Made by a program: the position numbers and the translations under genes | Notes under the pieces: generated by a model | What the model was told of the DNA's origin: nothing | The model's input: the letters and a program-made list of their open reading frames with translations, nothing else | Databases searched by the model: none | Source: Candidatus Kuenenia stuttgartensis | GTDB lineage: Bacteria; Planctomycetota; Planctomycetia; Planctomycetales; Planctomycetaceae | Assembly (NCBI GenBank): GCA_945861465.1 | Contig: CAMAVB010000024.1 | Span: forward strand, 1-47,318 | Direction: 5' to 3' | DNA: 47,318 nucleotides | Part shown: positions 1-8,445 of the stretch, piece by piece | Numbering within the stretch: position 1 is the stretch's first letter | Layout of the letters: each line of letters begins with the position of its first letter

Positions 1-353
1 TCCGGAGCCTGCAACAGGTGCATGTGCAGTCCGTGGCTTTCAATCCATTCGCCGCAGTACAGCAAACGGCGCAGTCGCCGGATCTCGGGACTGATCGACA
101 CACCCAAAGCCTGCTCCAGCGCATGGACAGCGCTCATCTGGTAAGCGACAGGGCAGATGCCGCAGATTCTGGCGGTGATGTCCGGCACTTCTTCCAGCGG
201 ACGGCCTCGCAGAAACCCTTCAAAGAACCGCGGCGGTTCGTAAATCGACAACTGCACTTCTTCAATGGTGTTGCCGTTGAGCCGGATATGAAGGCCTCCC
301 TCACCTTCGACCCGTGTCAATGCTTCGACTTTGATTGTTCGAGTTTCAGTCAT
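1..353 (-). CDS. hydA: [NiFe] hydrogenase large (alpha) subunit, N-terminal part, cut by window edge
   Basis: The first 117 codons of a [NiFe] hydrogenase large subunit, which holds the Ni-Fe active site. The start is ATG at 353 and the frame stays open to base 1. The early segment [12 protein letters not shown] matches the conserved N-terminal family motif, and RICGICP at about residues 62-68 is the L1 signature whose two cysteines bind the metal site; the second Cys pair lies beyond the edge. By context this is the alpha subunit of the group 3b-like enzyme whose other subunits are encoded just upstream on the same strand. Unlike those genes, which overlap by 4 nt, it is separated from the small-subunit gene by 253 nt containing a palindromic repeat. 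No clear Shine-Dalgarno sequence precedes the ATG. Family assignment is firm; the subgroup is inferred from neighbours. Confidence 0.9.
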   Translation of the reverse strand, partial: MTETRTIKVEALTRVEGEGGLHIRLNGNTIEEVQLSIYEPPRFFEGFLRGRPLEEVPDITARICGICPVAYQMSAVHALEQALGVSISPEIRRLRRLLYCGEWIESHGLHMHLLQAP

Positions 354-384
354 TGGAGGTGGCCAGAACGAGGTTCTCAAAAGA

Positions 385-580
385 GTTCCGGGCCAAAGGC
401 CCAAAATGTGATAGCCCAGGGCAACGCCCTGGGTTCGATCGGTTCAAGCTTGCGAAGCCCTGAAAGGGCGGAATACTGAGGACTCCGATTGCGCCCTTTC
501 AGGGCTCCCTGAATAGCTATTGTTGTGGTCCTGGGGCGTTGCCCCAGGCTTTCGCATTCGGCCGCGTTGCGGCTTAAACG
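385..580. repeat. Palindromic repeat cluster between hydrogenase small and large subunit genes
   Basis: Several nested hairpins are visible. CCCAGGGC-AAC-GCCCTGGG at 415-433 and CCTGGGGC-GTT-GCCCCAGG at 530-548 are perfect stems on 3-nt loops. A perfect 15-bp inverted repeat pairs 456-470 with 492-506. GGGCC-AAA-GGCCC lies at 390-402. The GGGGC(GTT)GCCCC hairpin also occurs in the element at 36942-37133 and, degenerate, at 8552-8645, so this belongs to a dispersed family. It lies inside the hydrogenase operon and could act as an mRNA processing or attenuation structure; that role is inferred. Confidence 0.8.
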
Positions 581-606
581 CATGAATAGATTGTTTTCCA
601 AATCCT

Positions 607-1470
607 TTACCGGTGGCTAGCGCCATTCCGCTCAATTGAAATTTCAGCGACTCGATTGGATGCCTCGCGGAATTCCGGTGCCGAAGCGTTAAAGTTTCGC
701 AGCAGCGGCAGCAGCGTCTCAGCCGCACTGCCTGTGTCAAGATACTGAGTTGTCAGACTTTGGCAATTGGACTGTGCCACCGGCCCGAAGCAGCCGTAGC
801 AGCCCCGGTCATAGCCAGGACAAATCGCACCACAGCCGGAATGTGTCACGGGGCCAAGGCACGGAATCCCCTGCGCCACTTCGACGCACACCGTACCTTT
901 TCGTTTGCAGTCGAGACAAACCGAATGGGCCGGCAATCGCGGTCGTCGGCCATTGACAAGTGCGCCGATGACTTCGAGCAGCTGGTGTCGACTGATCGGA
1001 CATCCGCGCAGTTCAAAATCGACCTTGATGTGATCCGCAATTGGCGTGGAGGTGGCGAGTGTCGAAATGTACTCCGGGCTGGCGTAGACACAGCGCAGGT
1101 AGTCTTCGTGATCGGCCCAGTTCTTCAGCGATTGAATTCCGCCAGCCGTGGCGCAGGCCCCGATCGTCACGACAGTGCGAGAAATCCGTCGCACATCCTG
1201 AATCCGCTGCGCATCATGAGGTGTCGTGATCGACCCTTCGACCAACGCGACGTCGTACGGACCGGGCAACATGCGGCTGCTGGCTTCCGGGAAGTACGCA
1301 ATCTCCACGGCACTGGCCACGGCCAATAATTCATCCTCGCAGTCCAGCAACGACAACTGGCATCCATCGCAGGACGCAAACTTAAACACGGCAAGTCTCG
1401 GACGCGGTCGTACGGCGACCGCAGAGTTTTCCGCCGCAGACGTATTCTGCAGCGCTGTGGAATCAGTCAC
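607..1470 (-). CDS. hydD: [NiFe] hydrogenase small (delta) subunit
   Basis: 287-residue small subunit that carries the proximal Fe-S cluster and passes electrons from the Ni-Fe site to the flavin subunit. The N-terminal CDGCQLS cysteine pair (about residues 34-37), GACATAGG near residue 104, RGCPISRHQ near 155 and a Cys-rich C-terminal part (LDCKRKGTVC, CGAICPGYDRGC) match the cluster ligands of group 3 hydrogenase small subunits. No Tat signal is present, as expected for a cytoplasmic enzyme. The start is a GTG at 1470 whose GTGA overlaps the stop of the flavin subunit, indicating translational coupling. The 3' end is followed by the palindromic cluster before the large subunit. The symbol follows the Pyrococcus hydBGDA (sulfhydrogenase) scheme, which matches this gene order. 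Confidence 0.9.
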   Translation of the reverse strand: MTDSTALQNTSAAENSAVAVRPRPRLAVFKFASCDGCQLSLLDCEDELLAVASAVEIAYFPEASSRMLPGPYDVALVEGSITTPHDAQRIQDVRRISRTVVTIGACATAGGIQSLKNWADHEDYLRCVYASPEYISTLATSTPIADHIKVDFELRGCPISRHQLLEVIGALVNGRRPRLPAHSVCLDCKRKGTVCVEVAQGIPCLGPVTHSGCGAICPGYDRGCYGCFGPVAQSNCQSLTTQYLDTGSAAETLLPLLRNFNASAPEFREASNRVAEISIERNGASHR

Positions 1471-2324
1471 AGGTCGTCCACCTTCAAAATGGAGGCCACG
1501 CGATCGTAGCGGAAAATTGGTCCATCTTTACACAGGAACTGAGGACCAAACTGGCAATGCCCACAAAGGCCAATCGCACAGTTCATATTGCGTTCGAGTG
1601 AAACGTAAAGAGACTCTGGACTGAGGCCGCGACGAATCGCCATTTGCACCGCGTACCACATCATCACTTCGGGCCCGCATGTCAACATCAGCGTGTTCTC
1701 CGGCTGACGCAGCCACAGCCGATCGAGCACATTGGTCACCATGCCAATTGCCCCATGCCAGTCACTATTCGCACGATCGACGGTCACGTGAACATTGAGA
1801 CCATCAGCACGCCACGCATCGAATTCTGTCGTGTACAACAACCCGGAAGGTTCCCGCGCCCCGATGATCAGATTCAGTTCGCCGTAACGTTCGCGATGTG
1901 CAAGCAAGTGGCAGATCGCGGGCCGCAACGGAGCCAGGCCAATGCCTCCAGCCACCAGAACCACATCACGTCCAATGCAGTTTTCTGTTGGCCAGCTCGA
2001 CCCGAAAGGCCCGCGCAGACCAAGCGCCGAGCCTACCGGAAGTTCCCCCAGCGCGCGAGTCACATTGCCCGCTTCACGGATGGTATGCGAAATGCAATCT
2101 CGCTGATCGGGATCGCTGCTGATGGAAATCGCAATTTCTCCCAGCCCCGGCAAGTACAACATATTGAACTGGCCGGGAGCGAATGTGTACTCTTCCGCCA
2201 CTGCGGAATCCTGAAAGACGAGATCACAAATGAAGACGCCTGGTGTCGCCGCCGCCATGCGGGAAATCCGAACTGCATGCGCCAACCAGGGATTGTGTGG
2301 ATGAGCTGTCGCGGCAGGCTTCAT
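1467..2324 (-). CDS. hydG: Hydrogenase FAD/NAD(P)-binding (gamma) subunit
   Basis: 285-residue ferredoxin-reductase-type flavoprotein that would exchange electrons with NAD(P)H. The N-terminal half is an FAD-binding barrel (residues about 15-105), followed by a Rossmann NAD(P)-binding half with VLVAGGIGLAPLRP near residues 120-135 and LTCGPEVMMW near 215. The C-terminal cysteines in NCAIGLCGHCQFG and a following Cys form the 2Fe-2S site typical of dihydroorotate dehydrogenase electron-transfer-like and sulfhydrogenase gamma subunits. The ATG at 2324 overlaps the upstream stop by ATGA and follows a strong Shine-Dalgarno sequence, GAGGGAG. It lies third in the overlapping run of hydrogenase genes. 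Do not confuse it with the unrelated [FeFe]-hydrogenase maturase also called HydG. Confidence 0.87.
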   Translation of the reverse strand: MKPAATAHPHNPWLAHAVRISRMAAATPGVFICDLVFQDSAVAEEYTFAPGQFNMLYLPGLGEIAISISSDPDQRDCISHTIREAGNVTRALGELPVGSALGLRGPFGSSWPTENCIGRDVVLVAGGIGLAPLRPAICHLLAHRERYGELNLIIGAREPSGLLYTTEFDAWRADGLNVHVTVDRANSDWHGAIGMVTNVLDRLWLRQPENTLMLTCGPEVMMWYAVQMAIRRGLSPESLYVSLERNMNCAIGLCGHCQFGPQFLCKDGPIFRYDRVASILKVDDL

Positions 2325-3496
2325 GAAACTCCCTCGTTATCGTGGGAGCTGTTGACGGCCCCTTCCACGGATGGATTGTTTTGGGAAGAACGGATTGCAG
2401 CAACTTCCTGCGTCAGGTCGATGCCAACGGGGCACCAGGTGATGCAACGTCCGCAGCCGACACAGCCTGACGAACCAAACTGATCGTGCCAGGTCGCAAG
2501 CTTGTGAGTCATCCACTGCCGGTATCGGCTGTGAATACTATTCCGAGTGGGACTTCCGTTCATGTAACTGAAATCAATATTGAAGCACGAGTCCCAGCTG
2601 CGTTCGCGATCGACATGATCACCGGTCAGATCAGGCACCTCGTTCACGGAAGAACAGAAACACGTCGGACAAACCATTGTGCAGTTGGTACAGGACAGGC
2701 ATCGATTGGCAACTTCTTCCCAGTGCGGATGGCGCAGATTGTTCATCAGCAGATCGCGAATGTCTGTTGTATCAAGCTGCTTTGAGATCTGATCAACGGC
2801 CTGCTGCCTTGCAGCATTCCCGCTTTCAAGCTGTGCGGAGGTCGCTGGTTCAACGTTCAGGCGAGCAGCCACAACATTGCCCGACTCAGATCCGATCTCC
2901 ATCAGGAAGCCGTCCGCCACTTCCGTCAGTGCGAGATCAAATCCGCTGCTGCAGCGCGGGCCAGTGTTCATTGACGTGCAGAAGCATGTCGGCGCGGCCT
3001 GAGTGCAGTTGACGGCCACGATAAACGCTGCGGCCCGACGCTTCTGATACGTGGGATCCACAAAAGGCCCACCCAGGAAGACCTTATCCTGAATTCTCAT
3101 GGCCGCCAATTCACACCCGCGAACACCGAGGAATGCGTATCGGGGTGGCTCCGTTTCCGGAGTACTCAGTTGCCACCCGGTTTTGGTTCGATCGGCGGTG
3201 GCGACCAGAGTCACCGGGGGAAACAAATACTTCTTCCACGAATGTGGTCCAACCACATAGCCAAAGCACGCCTCATCGTCCCGGCGCTGCAGTCGATATT
3301 TGCCGGGTTCCTGAACGTCGGTCCAACCGATCGGCAAGTCGTCAGCTGAGGTGATTTCGCCGTACACGATTGCTGCCTGATCAATCGTGGGGCCGACGAC
3401 CTGATAGCCATCATCCGCCAATGCACGAATCAGCTGATTCAACTGGCCCCGGCCAAGAAACAGCACGCTCCGGTTTGATTCTGTCGGACTTGTCAT
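2321..3496 (-). CDS. hydB: Hydrogenase 4Fe-4S electron-transfer (beta) subunit
   Basis: 391-residue iron-sulfur protein with two C-terminal ferredoxin-like cluster motifs: CLSCTNCTMVCPTC near residues 267-280 and CVGCGRCITWCPVG near 345-358. The N-terminal region contains RGCELAAMRIQD and further cysteines (NCTQAAPTCFC), as in sulfhydrogenase beta subunits and related anaerobic sulfite reductase A proteins. It would wire the flavin subunit to the small subunit in the cytoplasm. The ATG at 3496 overlaps the upstream stop by ATGA, with GGAGAG about 11 nt upstream. A beta-gamma-delta-alpha order with these domains is the basis for calling the enzyme group 3b; sulfur-reductase activity is possible for such enzymes but cannot be read from sequence. 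Confidence 0.87.
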   Translation of the reverse strand: MTSPTESNRSVLFLGRGQLNQLIRALADDGYQVVGPTIDQAAIVYGEITSADDLPIGWTDVQEPGKYRLQRRDDEACFGYVVGPHSWKKYLFPPVTLVATADRTKTGWQLSTPETEPPRYAFLGVRGCELAAMRIQDKVFLGGPFVDPTYQKRRAAAFIVAVNCTQAAPTCFCTSMNTGPRCSSGFDLALTEVADGFLMEIGSESGNVVAARLNVEPATSAQLESGNAARQQAVDQISKQLDTTDIRDLLMNNLRHPHWEEVANRCLSCTNCTMVCPTCFCSSVNEVPDLTGDHVDRERSWDSCFNIDFSYMNGSPTRNSIHSRYRQWMTHKLATWHDQFGSSGCVGCGRCITWCPVGIDLTQEVAAIRSSQNNPSVEGAVNSSHDNEGVS

Positions 3497-3984
3497 GTGT
3501 CTGCTTTCTCTCCTGCAAACAGATCCATCAACTGCAACCGCGTCGATAACAGTCGCTGCGACAGCACCTGCGCTACCCGCTGCAACAGCACGTACCCCAA
3601 TTCCTTCTCGGAGTCACATAGCTCCTGGAGTCTCCTTCCGGACATGGCAATCAACGTCGTGTCGTCGATGGCTGTGGCCGTGGCTGTCATCCGTCCGTCT
3701 CCGATCAAGCCGGACCAGCCCACCAGTTCGCCCGGCCCAGTCGTCAGAAATGGAACATCACCACGTCCTGGCACGTTCATCGACAGTCTGATGTGTCCGG
3801 ATGAAATGACGAAAACCTCGTCCTCAATGGCACCCTCCTGAAACAGCTTCGCACCGGCTGGCAATTTGAGGAGGCGCGACGCACGGCAGAGACCCTGCAG
3901 ATGATCGTGGGAAATGCCTTCCACAAATCGCGTTGCCGCGAGTAACTTCAACAGGTTGGGGTGATCAGTATTCATCGGTGTCAT
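3493..3984 (-). CDS. Cyclic-nucleotide-binding-domain protein (Crp/Fnr-like, no HTH)
   Basis: 163-residue protein that is a single cNMP-binding beta-roll. Residues about 10-130 match the Crp sensor domain (LPAGAKLFQEGAIEDEVFVI, then GPGELVGWSGLIGDG), and a long helix follows (about 130-160). The C-terminal DNA-binding helix-turn-helix of Crp/Fnr regulators is absent, so it is unlikely to bind DNA. It overlaps the CoA-transferase stop and the hydB start by 4 nt each, so it is made stoichiometrically with the hydrogenase. It may be an allosteric or assembly partner of the hydrogenase (inference). The start at 3984 was chosen for the ATGA overlap; an in-frame ATG at 3975 is an alternative. An open frame continues upstream to 4323 but lies inside the neighbouring gene. 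Confidence 0.8.
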   Translation of the reverse strand: MTPMNTDHPNLLKLLAATRFVEGISHDHLQGLCRASRLLKLPAGAKLFQEGAIEDEVFVISSGHIRLSMNVPGRGDVPFLTTGPGELVGWSGLIGDGRMTATATAIDDTTLIAMSGRRLQELCDSEKELGYVLLQRVAQVLSQRLLSTRLQLMDLFAGEKADT

Positions 3985-5273
3985 CCCAAAGAATAATGTC
4001 GGATGTTTGAAAACTGCGTTCGCAATTCGCTGCGAAAATCCGGATGTGCAATAGAAATCAGTTGTTCGCCGCGCTGACGCAGGGACAAGCCGTGCAGATT
4101 CACGGCTCCATATTCCGTCACAATCCAATGCACATGACCTCGAGTTGTGACAACGCCCGATCCAGGTGTCAACTCTGCGACGATCCTGGAAAATTTTCCG
4201 CCGCCCGCGGTGGATGGCAAAGCGATAATCGGAAGGCCACCCTGAGAAATCGCAGCGCCTCGCATAAAGTCCATCTGGCCACCGATGCCGGAATAAATTC
4301 GGTGCCCGAGGGAATCGGCACACACCTGACCAGTCAGATCAATCTGCAGGGCTGAATTGACCGCAACTAACCGATCGATCTTGCGCAGAAGATTGGTGTT
4401 GTTCGTGATATCGCAGGGAAGAAAGGCGACCTGCGGATTGTCATTGACAAAGTCAAACAAACGCCGACTTCCAATGACAAAACTCGTGACAATCTGGCCT
4501 GGATAAACCTGTTTTCGGCGGTTCGTGATCACTCCCGCATTCACCAGATCCACAACTCCATCAGAAAACATCTCCGTGTGAACGCCGAGGTCGGCCTTGT
4601 TACCAAGTCTCGAGAGCAATGCCGCAGGAATCGCACCGATGCCCGTCTGCAGCGTTGAGCCGTCCTCAATCAATTTCGCAATCTGTTCGCCGATTGCCGC
4701 TTCAACCGGAGTTTCTGCGATCACATGATGTTCGTAAAGTGGTCGATCTGTTTCGACCCAGGCGGCGAAAGAACTCAAGGGCACCATGCTGTGCCCATGC
4801 GTGCGAGGCATCTGATGATTGATCTCGGCGATCAGCAGCGGAGCAATGTCTGCTGCGGCTCGAGCGGCATCGACGGATGTTCCCAGCGAACAAAACCCAT
4901 GGCGGTCCGGCGGCGAGACCTGCAGCAGGGCAGCATCCAGGCGGATGTTTCCGTCGCGAAACAATGATGGAATGTCTGACAGGAACACGGGAATAAAGTC
5001 GGCGAATCCCTCCTGAACCGCCAGGCGCGCGGGTTGGCCAGTGAACAATGAGATGGATGCGAAACGATCCCGACATTCCGGTTCAAGAAACGGCGCAGGC
5101 CCCTCCGTGTGCATGTGATAGAGTCGAATTCCCTCCAGATCCGCGCGACGACACATCGCTTCAATCAAAGGCGTCGGAGTCGCAGCTGCACCGTGAATGA
5201 ATATGTTCATTCCATTCTGCAGACCGCAGACCGCGTCATCTGCGCACATTGACTTCGTAATTCGGTCTCTCAA
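3981..5273 (-). CDS. Acetyl-CoA hydrolase / 4-hydroxybutyrate CoA-transferase family protein
   Basis: 430-residue family I CoA-transferase. It would transfer CoA between acyl-CoA and acetate or another carboxylate, or hydrolyse acetyl-CoA. FIHGAAATPTPL near residue 26, the catalytic-glutamate region HTEMFSDGVVDL near 234, and the C-terminal glycine-rich IYSGIGGQMDFMRGA and GHVHWIVTEYG segments are family hallmarks. Length is normal for the family. The start is TTG at 5273, supported by AAGGA five nt upstream and by conserved-looking N-terminal residues that an ATG at 5249 would lose. It heads the operon leading into the hydrogenase genes with 4-nt overlaps, which suggests a link between acyl-CoA disposal and reductant balance. 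Substrate cannot be decided from sequence. Confidence 0.85.
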   Translation of the reverse strand: MRDRITKSMCADDAVCGLQNGMNIFIHGAAATPTPLIEAMCRRADLEGIRLYHMHTEGPAPFLEPECRDRFASISLFTGQPARLAVQEGFADFIPVFLSDIPSLFRDGNIRLDAALLQVSPPDRHGFCSLGTSVDAARAAADIAPLLIAEINHQMPRTHGHSMVPLSSFAAWVETDRPLYEHHVIAETPVEAAIGEQIAKLIEDGSTLQTGIGAIPAALLSRLGNKADLGVHTEMFSDGVVDLVNAGVITNRRKQVYPGQIVTSFVIGSRRLFDFVNDNPQVAFLPCDITNNTNLLRKIDRLVAVNSALQIDLTGQVCADSLGHRIYSGIGGQMDFMRGAAISQGGLPIIALPSTAGGGKFSRIVAELTPGSGVVTTRGHVHWIVTEYGAVNLHGLSLRQRGEQLISIAHPDFRSELRTQFSNIRHYSLG

Positions 5274-5343
5274 GCGATTTCCTTGTGAATGACGTTTTCT
5301 CTTCGTTCGGAGTTCTTATGCGGCGGTTGATCCTGACTCATTC

Positions 5344-5434
5344 GTTGAACCGCGTGGGCAACACCCCGCGCTTTGTATTTCAAATTTCAAATCTCAAAGA
5401 GAACAATCACGGCCCGCTGGGCACGCGGTTAAAC
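5344..5434. repeat. Palindromic element with AACCGCGTG-type inverted ends, copy 1
   Basis: A 91-bp element whose ends are imperfect inverted repeats: AACCGCGTGGGCAAC on the left against CACGCGGTTAAAC on the right, with inner CCCCGCGC opposite GGCCCGC. The centre is A+T-rich and made of TTTCAAAT/AATCTCAAA units. A second copy lies at 12817-12921 with the same ends and centre. It sits in the 374-nt gap between the divergent CoA-transferase and glpD genes. The remainder of that gap shows nothing recognisable beyond room for two promoters. Confidence 0.8.
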
Positions 5435-5647
5435 AAAATTACCCCGAAGCGAGACAATCCGCACAAGTGTGCTCCCGTGAGCGCTGCAAATTTTCGTGAA
5501 AGCATCTACAACAAAGCCAGAAAGACAGCCGACGTGCGATTCTGCGTTGAAACCGCGACGATTTCCGGAACCGCAATTCACATGCCGTTCTGACTATTGT
5601 TCTCGATTGAATCTGCGGGCGTGACTTTACAATAAGCGAGGGCAAAT

Positions 5648-7234
5648 ATGAAACGCAGCGAGATGCTGGCTGCAATGGAAGATCGCAGTACTGTGTGGGA
5701 TATGATCGTCATCGGAGGCGGCGCAACTGGACTTGGGGCGGCAGTTGAAGCGGCGGCGCGGGGGCATCGCACGGTGCTTGTCGAGGCTGAAGATTTTGCA
5801 AAGGGCACGTCAAGTCGATCGACCAAACTGATTCACGGCGGCGTTCGTTACCTGCGGCAGGGCCGGATCGGCATGGTGCGACAGTCACTTCGCGAACGTG
5901 AACGCCTTTTACAGAATGCGCCGCATGTGGTGCATTCGCTGGACTTCGTTTTGCCCACTTACCGCTGGGGAGCCCGAACTGTCTACTACGCCGGGCTGAG
6001 AGCATACGACGTGCTGGCGGGACAGTGGATTTCCGGAAACACGCGACGATTGTCGCGCAGCGAAACCTGCGAGCGCCTGTCCACACTGCGAGAAGACGGC
6101 GTGCGCGGAGGAGTGTTGTACTCCGATGGACAATTCGACGATGCGCGACTTGCGATTACACTTGCCGCAACCGCCGTCGATCTGGGCGCTGTGGTGGCCA
6201 ATTACATGTCGGTCGTGCGACTCATCGGAAATCGCCAGCACATCAGCGGTGTGATCGTGCGCGATGCTGAATCGGGAAAGGAGCTTGAACTGCGCGGGCG
6301 AGCGGTGCTGAATGCGACCGGTGTCTTCGCGGAAGAAATCCTGACTCTGGACAAAAAACTGCAGCCATCGTCCACTGCGGATGATCATCCCAAAGTCGTT
6401 CTGAGCCAGGGATCGCACATTGTTGTGGATGCGTCATTCCTGCCGGGTTCGACGGCGCTGATGATCCCGGCGACCGATGACGGCAGAGTCCTGTTTGCGA
6501 TTCCATGGCACGGGAAAGTGTTACTGGGTACGACCGATCTTGCAGTCAAAAACGTGACTCGAGAACCTCGCCCGCTGCCTGCAGAAATTGATTATCTGCT
6601 TGAACATGCGGGCCGCTATCTGCATCGTTGTCCGTCTGAATCAGATATTCGTTCCCGCTTCGCCGGTCTGCGTCCGCTGGTCGGGGCGAGATCTGGATCC
6701 AGGGCCACAGCGACGCTGTCACGGGAACATGAGATTTTCACAGCTGCCAGCGGACTGGTGACCGTAATTGGAGGCAAGTGGACCACGTATCGCCGCATGG
6801 GTGAGGAACTCATTGACAGGGCGGAAGTCATCGCCGGACTTCCACATAAACAGTCACGCACGGCTTCGCTGAAGCTACATGCGTGTCCCTCGATCGCGAA
6901 CTTTTCCGGCGACCATTCCTGTCACATGTACGGCGACGACGCGCAGGGAATAGAATCGCTGATTCTCGCAAACCCCGAATTGGCAACGGCATTGCATCCA
7001 CGATTGCCGTACCGAGCAGCCGAAGTCATCTGGGCAGCAAGACATGAGATGGCTCAAACAATAGAAGACGTTCTGGCTCGCCGAACTCGAGCGCTGTTTC
7101 TCGATGCACACGCGGCAATGGAAGCGGCGGCATTTGTGGGAGATCTCCTGCAACGCGAATTGCAGCAACGTACCGACTGGAAGCTCGATCAACTGCAGCG
7201 ATTTTCTGACGTCGCACGCGGCTATTGTCAGTAG
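5648..7234 (+). CDS. glpD: FAD-dependent glycerol-3-phosphate dehydrogenase
   Basis: 528-residue flavoprotein oxidising sn-glycerol 3-phosphate to dihydroxyacetone phosphate and feeding electrons to quinones at the inner face of the membrane. The Rossmann dinucleotide motif VIGGGATGLG is at residues 21-30, followed by the family signature TSSRSTKLIHGGVRYL at about 58-73. Further family segments are FAIPWHGKVLLGTTD and the SGLVTVIGGKWTTYR region near residue 370. The C-terminal helical domain (about 430-528) is complete and the length is normal. The ATG at 5648 has a GAGGGC sequence upstream. It stands alone, divergent from the hydrogenase operon and convergent with the phosphotransferase-like gene. 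No glpK or glpF is nearby. Confidence 0.93.
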   Translation: MKRSEMLAAMEDRSTVWDMIVIGGGATGLGAAVEAAARGHRTVLVEAEDFAKGTSSRSTKLIHGGVRYLRQGRIGMVRQSLRERERLLQNAPHVVHSLDFVLPTYRWGARTVYYAGLRAYDVLAGQWISGNTRRLSRSETCERLSTLREDGVRGGVLYSDGQFDDARLAITLAATAVDLGAVVANYMSVVRLIGNRQHISGVIVRDAESGKELELRGRAVLNATGVFAEEILTLDKKLQPSSTADDHPKVVLSQGSHIVVDASFLPGSTALMIPATDDGRVLFAIPWHGKVLLGTTDLAVKNVTREPRPLPAEIDYLLEHAGRYLHRCPSESDIRSRFAGLRPLVGARSGSRATATLSREHEIFTAASGLVTVIGGKWTTYRRMGEELIDRAEVIAGLPHKQSRTASLKLHACPSIANFSGDHSCHMYGDDAQGIESLILANPELATALHPRLPYRAAEVIWAARHEMAQTIEDVLARRTRALFLDAHAAMEAAAFVGDLLQRELQQRTDWKLDQLQRFSDVARGYCQ

Positions 7235-7301
7235 CCGCTGGCAGCCCTCGCTGACTCTTATTTTGACGTTGCGCATTTCTGATTGGTCGGCATCGTGATG
7301 T

Positions 7302-7329
7302 CCTTCTCCCCCGATTTCGGGGGAGAAGG
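7302..7329. terminator. Strong hairpin between convergent genes
   Basis: A perfect 13-bp stem (arms 7302-7314 and 7317-7329, core CTCCCCC/GGGGGAG) lies between the convergent ends of glpD (7234) and the phosphotransferase-like gene (7348). It has the position of a bidirectional transcription end point. It lacks a following T-run on either strand, so a dispersed palindromic repeat or RNA 3'-end stabiliser is equally possible. Confidence 0.55.
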
Positions 7330-7347
7330 GACAAAAACTGCGCAACT

Positions 7348-8445
7348 TCAAAACTGCCGCATCGGGTTAATGTCACTCTCGAAGAGTGGTCTGAAATTTC
7401 CGGCGACGTCTGTCAACTCCGTGAGTCGTGCGATCACGTCGCCGGAGGAATTTGTCGAATCAACGGACTCCATCCGCCTTCGAAGCCATGTCACAGGACT
7501 CAACAATACGGTCGATGCATCAAACGCCTGTAACAGTCGTTGCTCGGGCTCGCTCAGGAATCGCAGCGACTGATATTCCGCCACGGCGTTCCGGACGCAT
7601 GACACATCCGCACCAAACCAACTTCGGAAGAGCCGCGCCAGATCGACCGTCACATGATCCGACGCGGCGGCGCTCAGATCGATAAGCCCCGTGACTTCGC
7701 AGCCCGTGAACAATACGTGCGCTCGCCAGAGATCCCGCAGCACTGGCTGAACAGGAAACATGATCGTTGCCAGCGCTGTCAATTCTCTCTGCAACCACGG
7801 CAACCAGGTGGTCAACGCGTCACACACACGATCTGCGAGACCTCGAAATGTCTCATCAGGATCTTCACGTAAGCGATGCTGCAACTTCTTCAACAGTCCA
7901 GCCCGCAGCTCGACAACAATATTCAGCCGTCGCAGAACGGCCGGTGATGGTCTTGTCGCGTTCAGAAACCAGTCATCCGATCCGATGACCCGCACGGCTT
8001 CGGTTGCCCGTTGATGAAATTGATGCAGAGCGCTCATCGCGGCTCTCAGATGGGAAGTTGTCAACACTGTTCCTGCCAGCGAAGAACCGGGCATCCACGG
8101 TTCAATCTGCCAGATGCAGTCCTCCACCAGCAGCCACGGAGCGACTGGCCGATTCTCATCTCGATCGACCTTCTCCTGCGTCTTCGCAGGGATCATTGGC
8201 ACAGATATGAGTTGGAAACCGGACTGCGAAATCTGGTGCAACAGTCCGTGAAGCCGCATCAGGCGTTCAGGGGGCAAAGCGAGTGGCTTCGGAGTTCTGC
8301 GAATGGCCAGCTCACGTCCGTCGCTTGTCGTCGCTCGAAACACAGCCGCGCTACTGAATCCACCAGTCATGGCCATCGACTTGAGAATCGTCACGCCGTA
8401 AGCACGCTGCACAGAAAGTGGAATTGTATGCGGCTGAAACAGCAT
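7348..8445 (-). CDS. Degenerate aminoglycoside-phosphotransferase-like (APH fold) protein
   Basis: 365-residue protein with the kinase-like APH fold. The N-lobe includes VFRATTSDGRELAIRRT (about 35-51), where the family's ATP-binding lysine is an arginine. The catalytic-loop region reads VLRDLWRAHVLFTG (about 235-248), where APH enzymes usually have an HGDxxxxN pattern: the aspartate (238) is kept, while the preceding histidine and the metal-binding asparagine are replaced. GLIDLSAAASDHVTVDLARL (253-272) corresponds to the IDF/D metal-binding segment. Substrate is unknown, and small-molecule phosphorylation or a non-catalytic role are both possible. It is convergent with glpD. The ATG at 8445 is the only good start. 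An antibiotic-resistance role is not supported. Confidence 0.6.
   Translation of the reverse strand: MLFQPHTIPLSVQRAYGVTILKSMAMTGGFSSAAVFRATTSDGRELAIRRTPKPLALPPERLMRLHGLLHQISQSGFQLISVPMIPAKTQEKVDRDENRPVAPWLLVEDCIWQIEPWMPGSSLAGTVLTTSHLRAAMSALHQFHQRATEAVRVIGSDDWFLNATRPSPAVLRRLNIVVELRAGLLKKLQHRLREDPDETFRGLADRVCDALTTWLPWLQRELTALATIMFPVQPVLRDLWRAHVLFTGCEVTGLIDLSAAASDHVTVDLARLFRSWFGADVSCVRNAVAEYQSLRFLSEPEQRLLQAFDASTVLLSPVTWLRRRMESVDSTNSSGDVIARLTELTDVAGNFRPLFESDINPMRQF

Noticed and set aside
7348-8445. Aminoglycoside resistance gene
   Set aside because: The APH-like fold lacks the usual catalytic histidine and asparagine; resistance is not supported.
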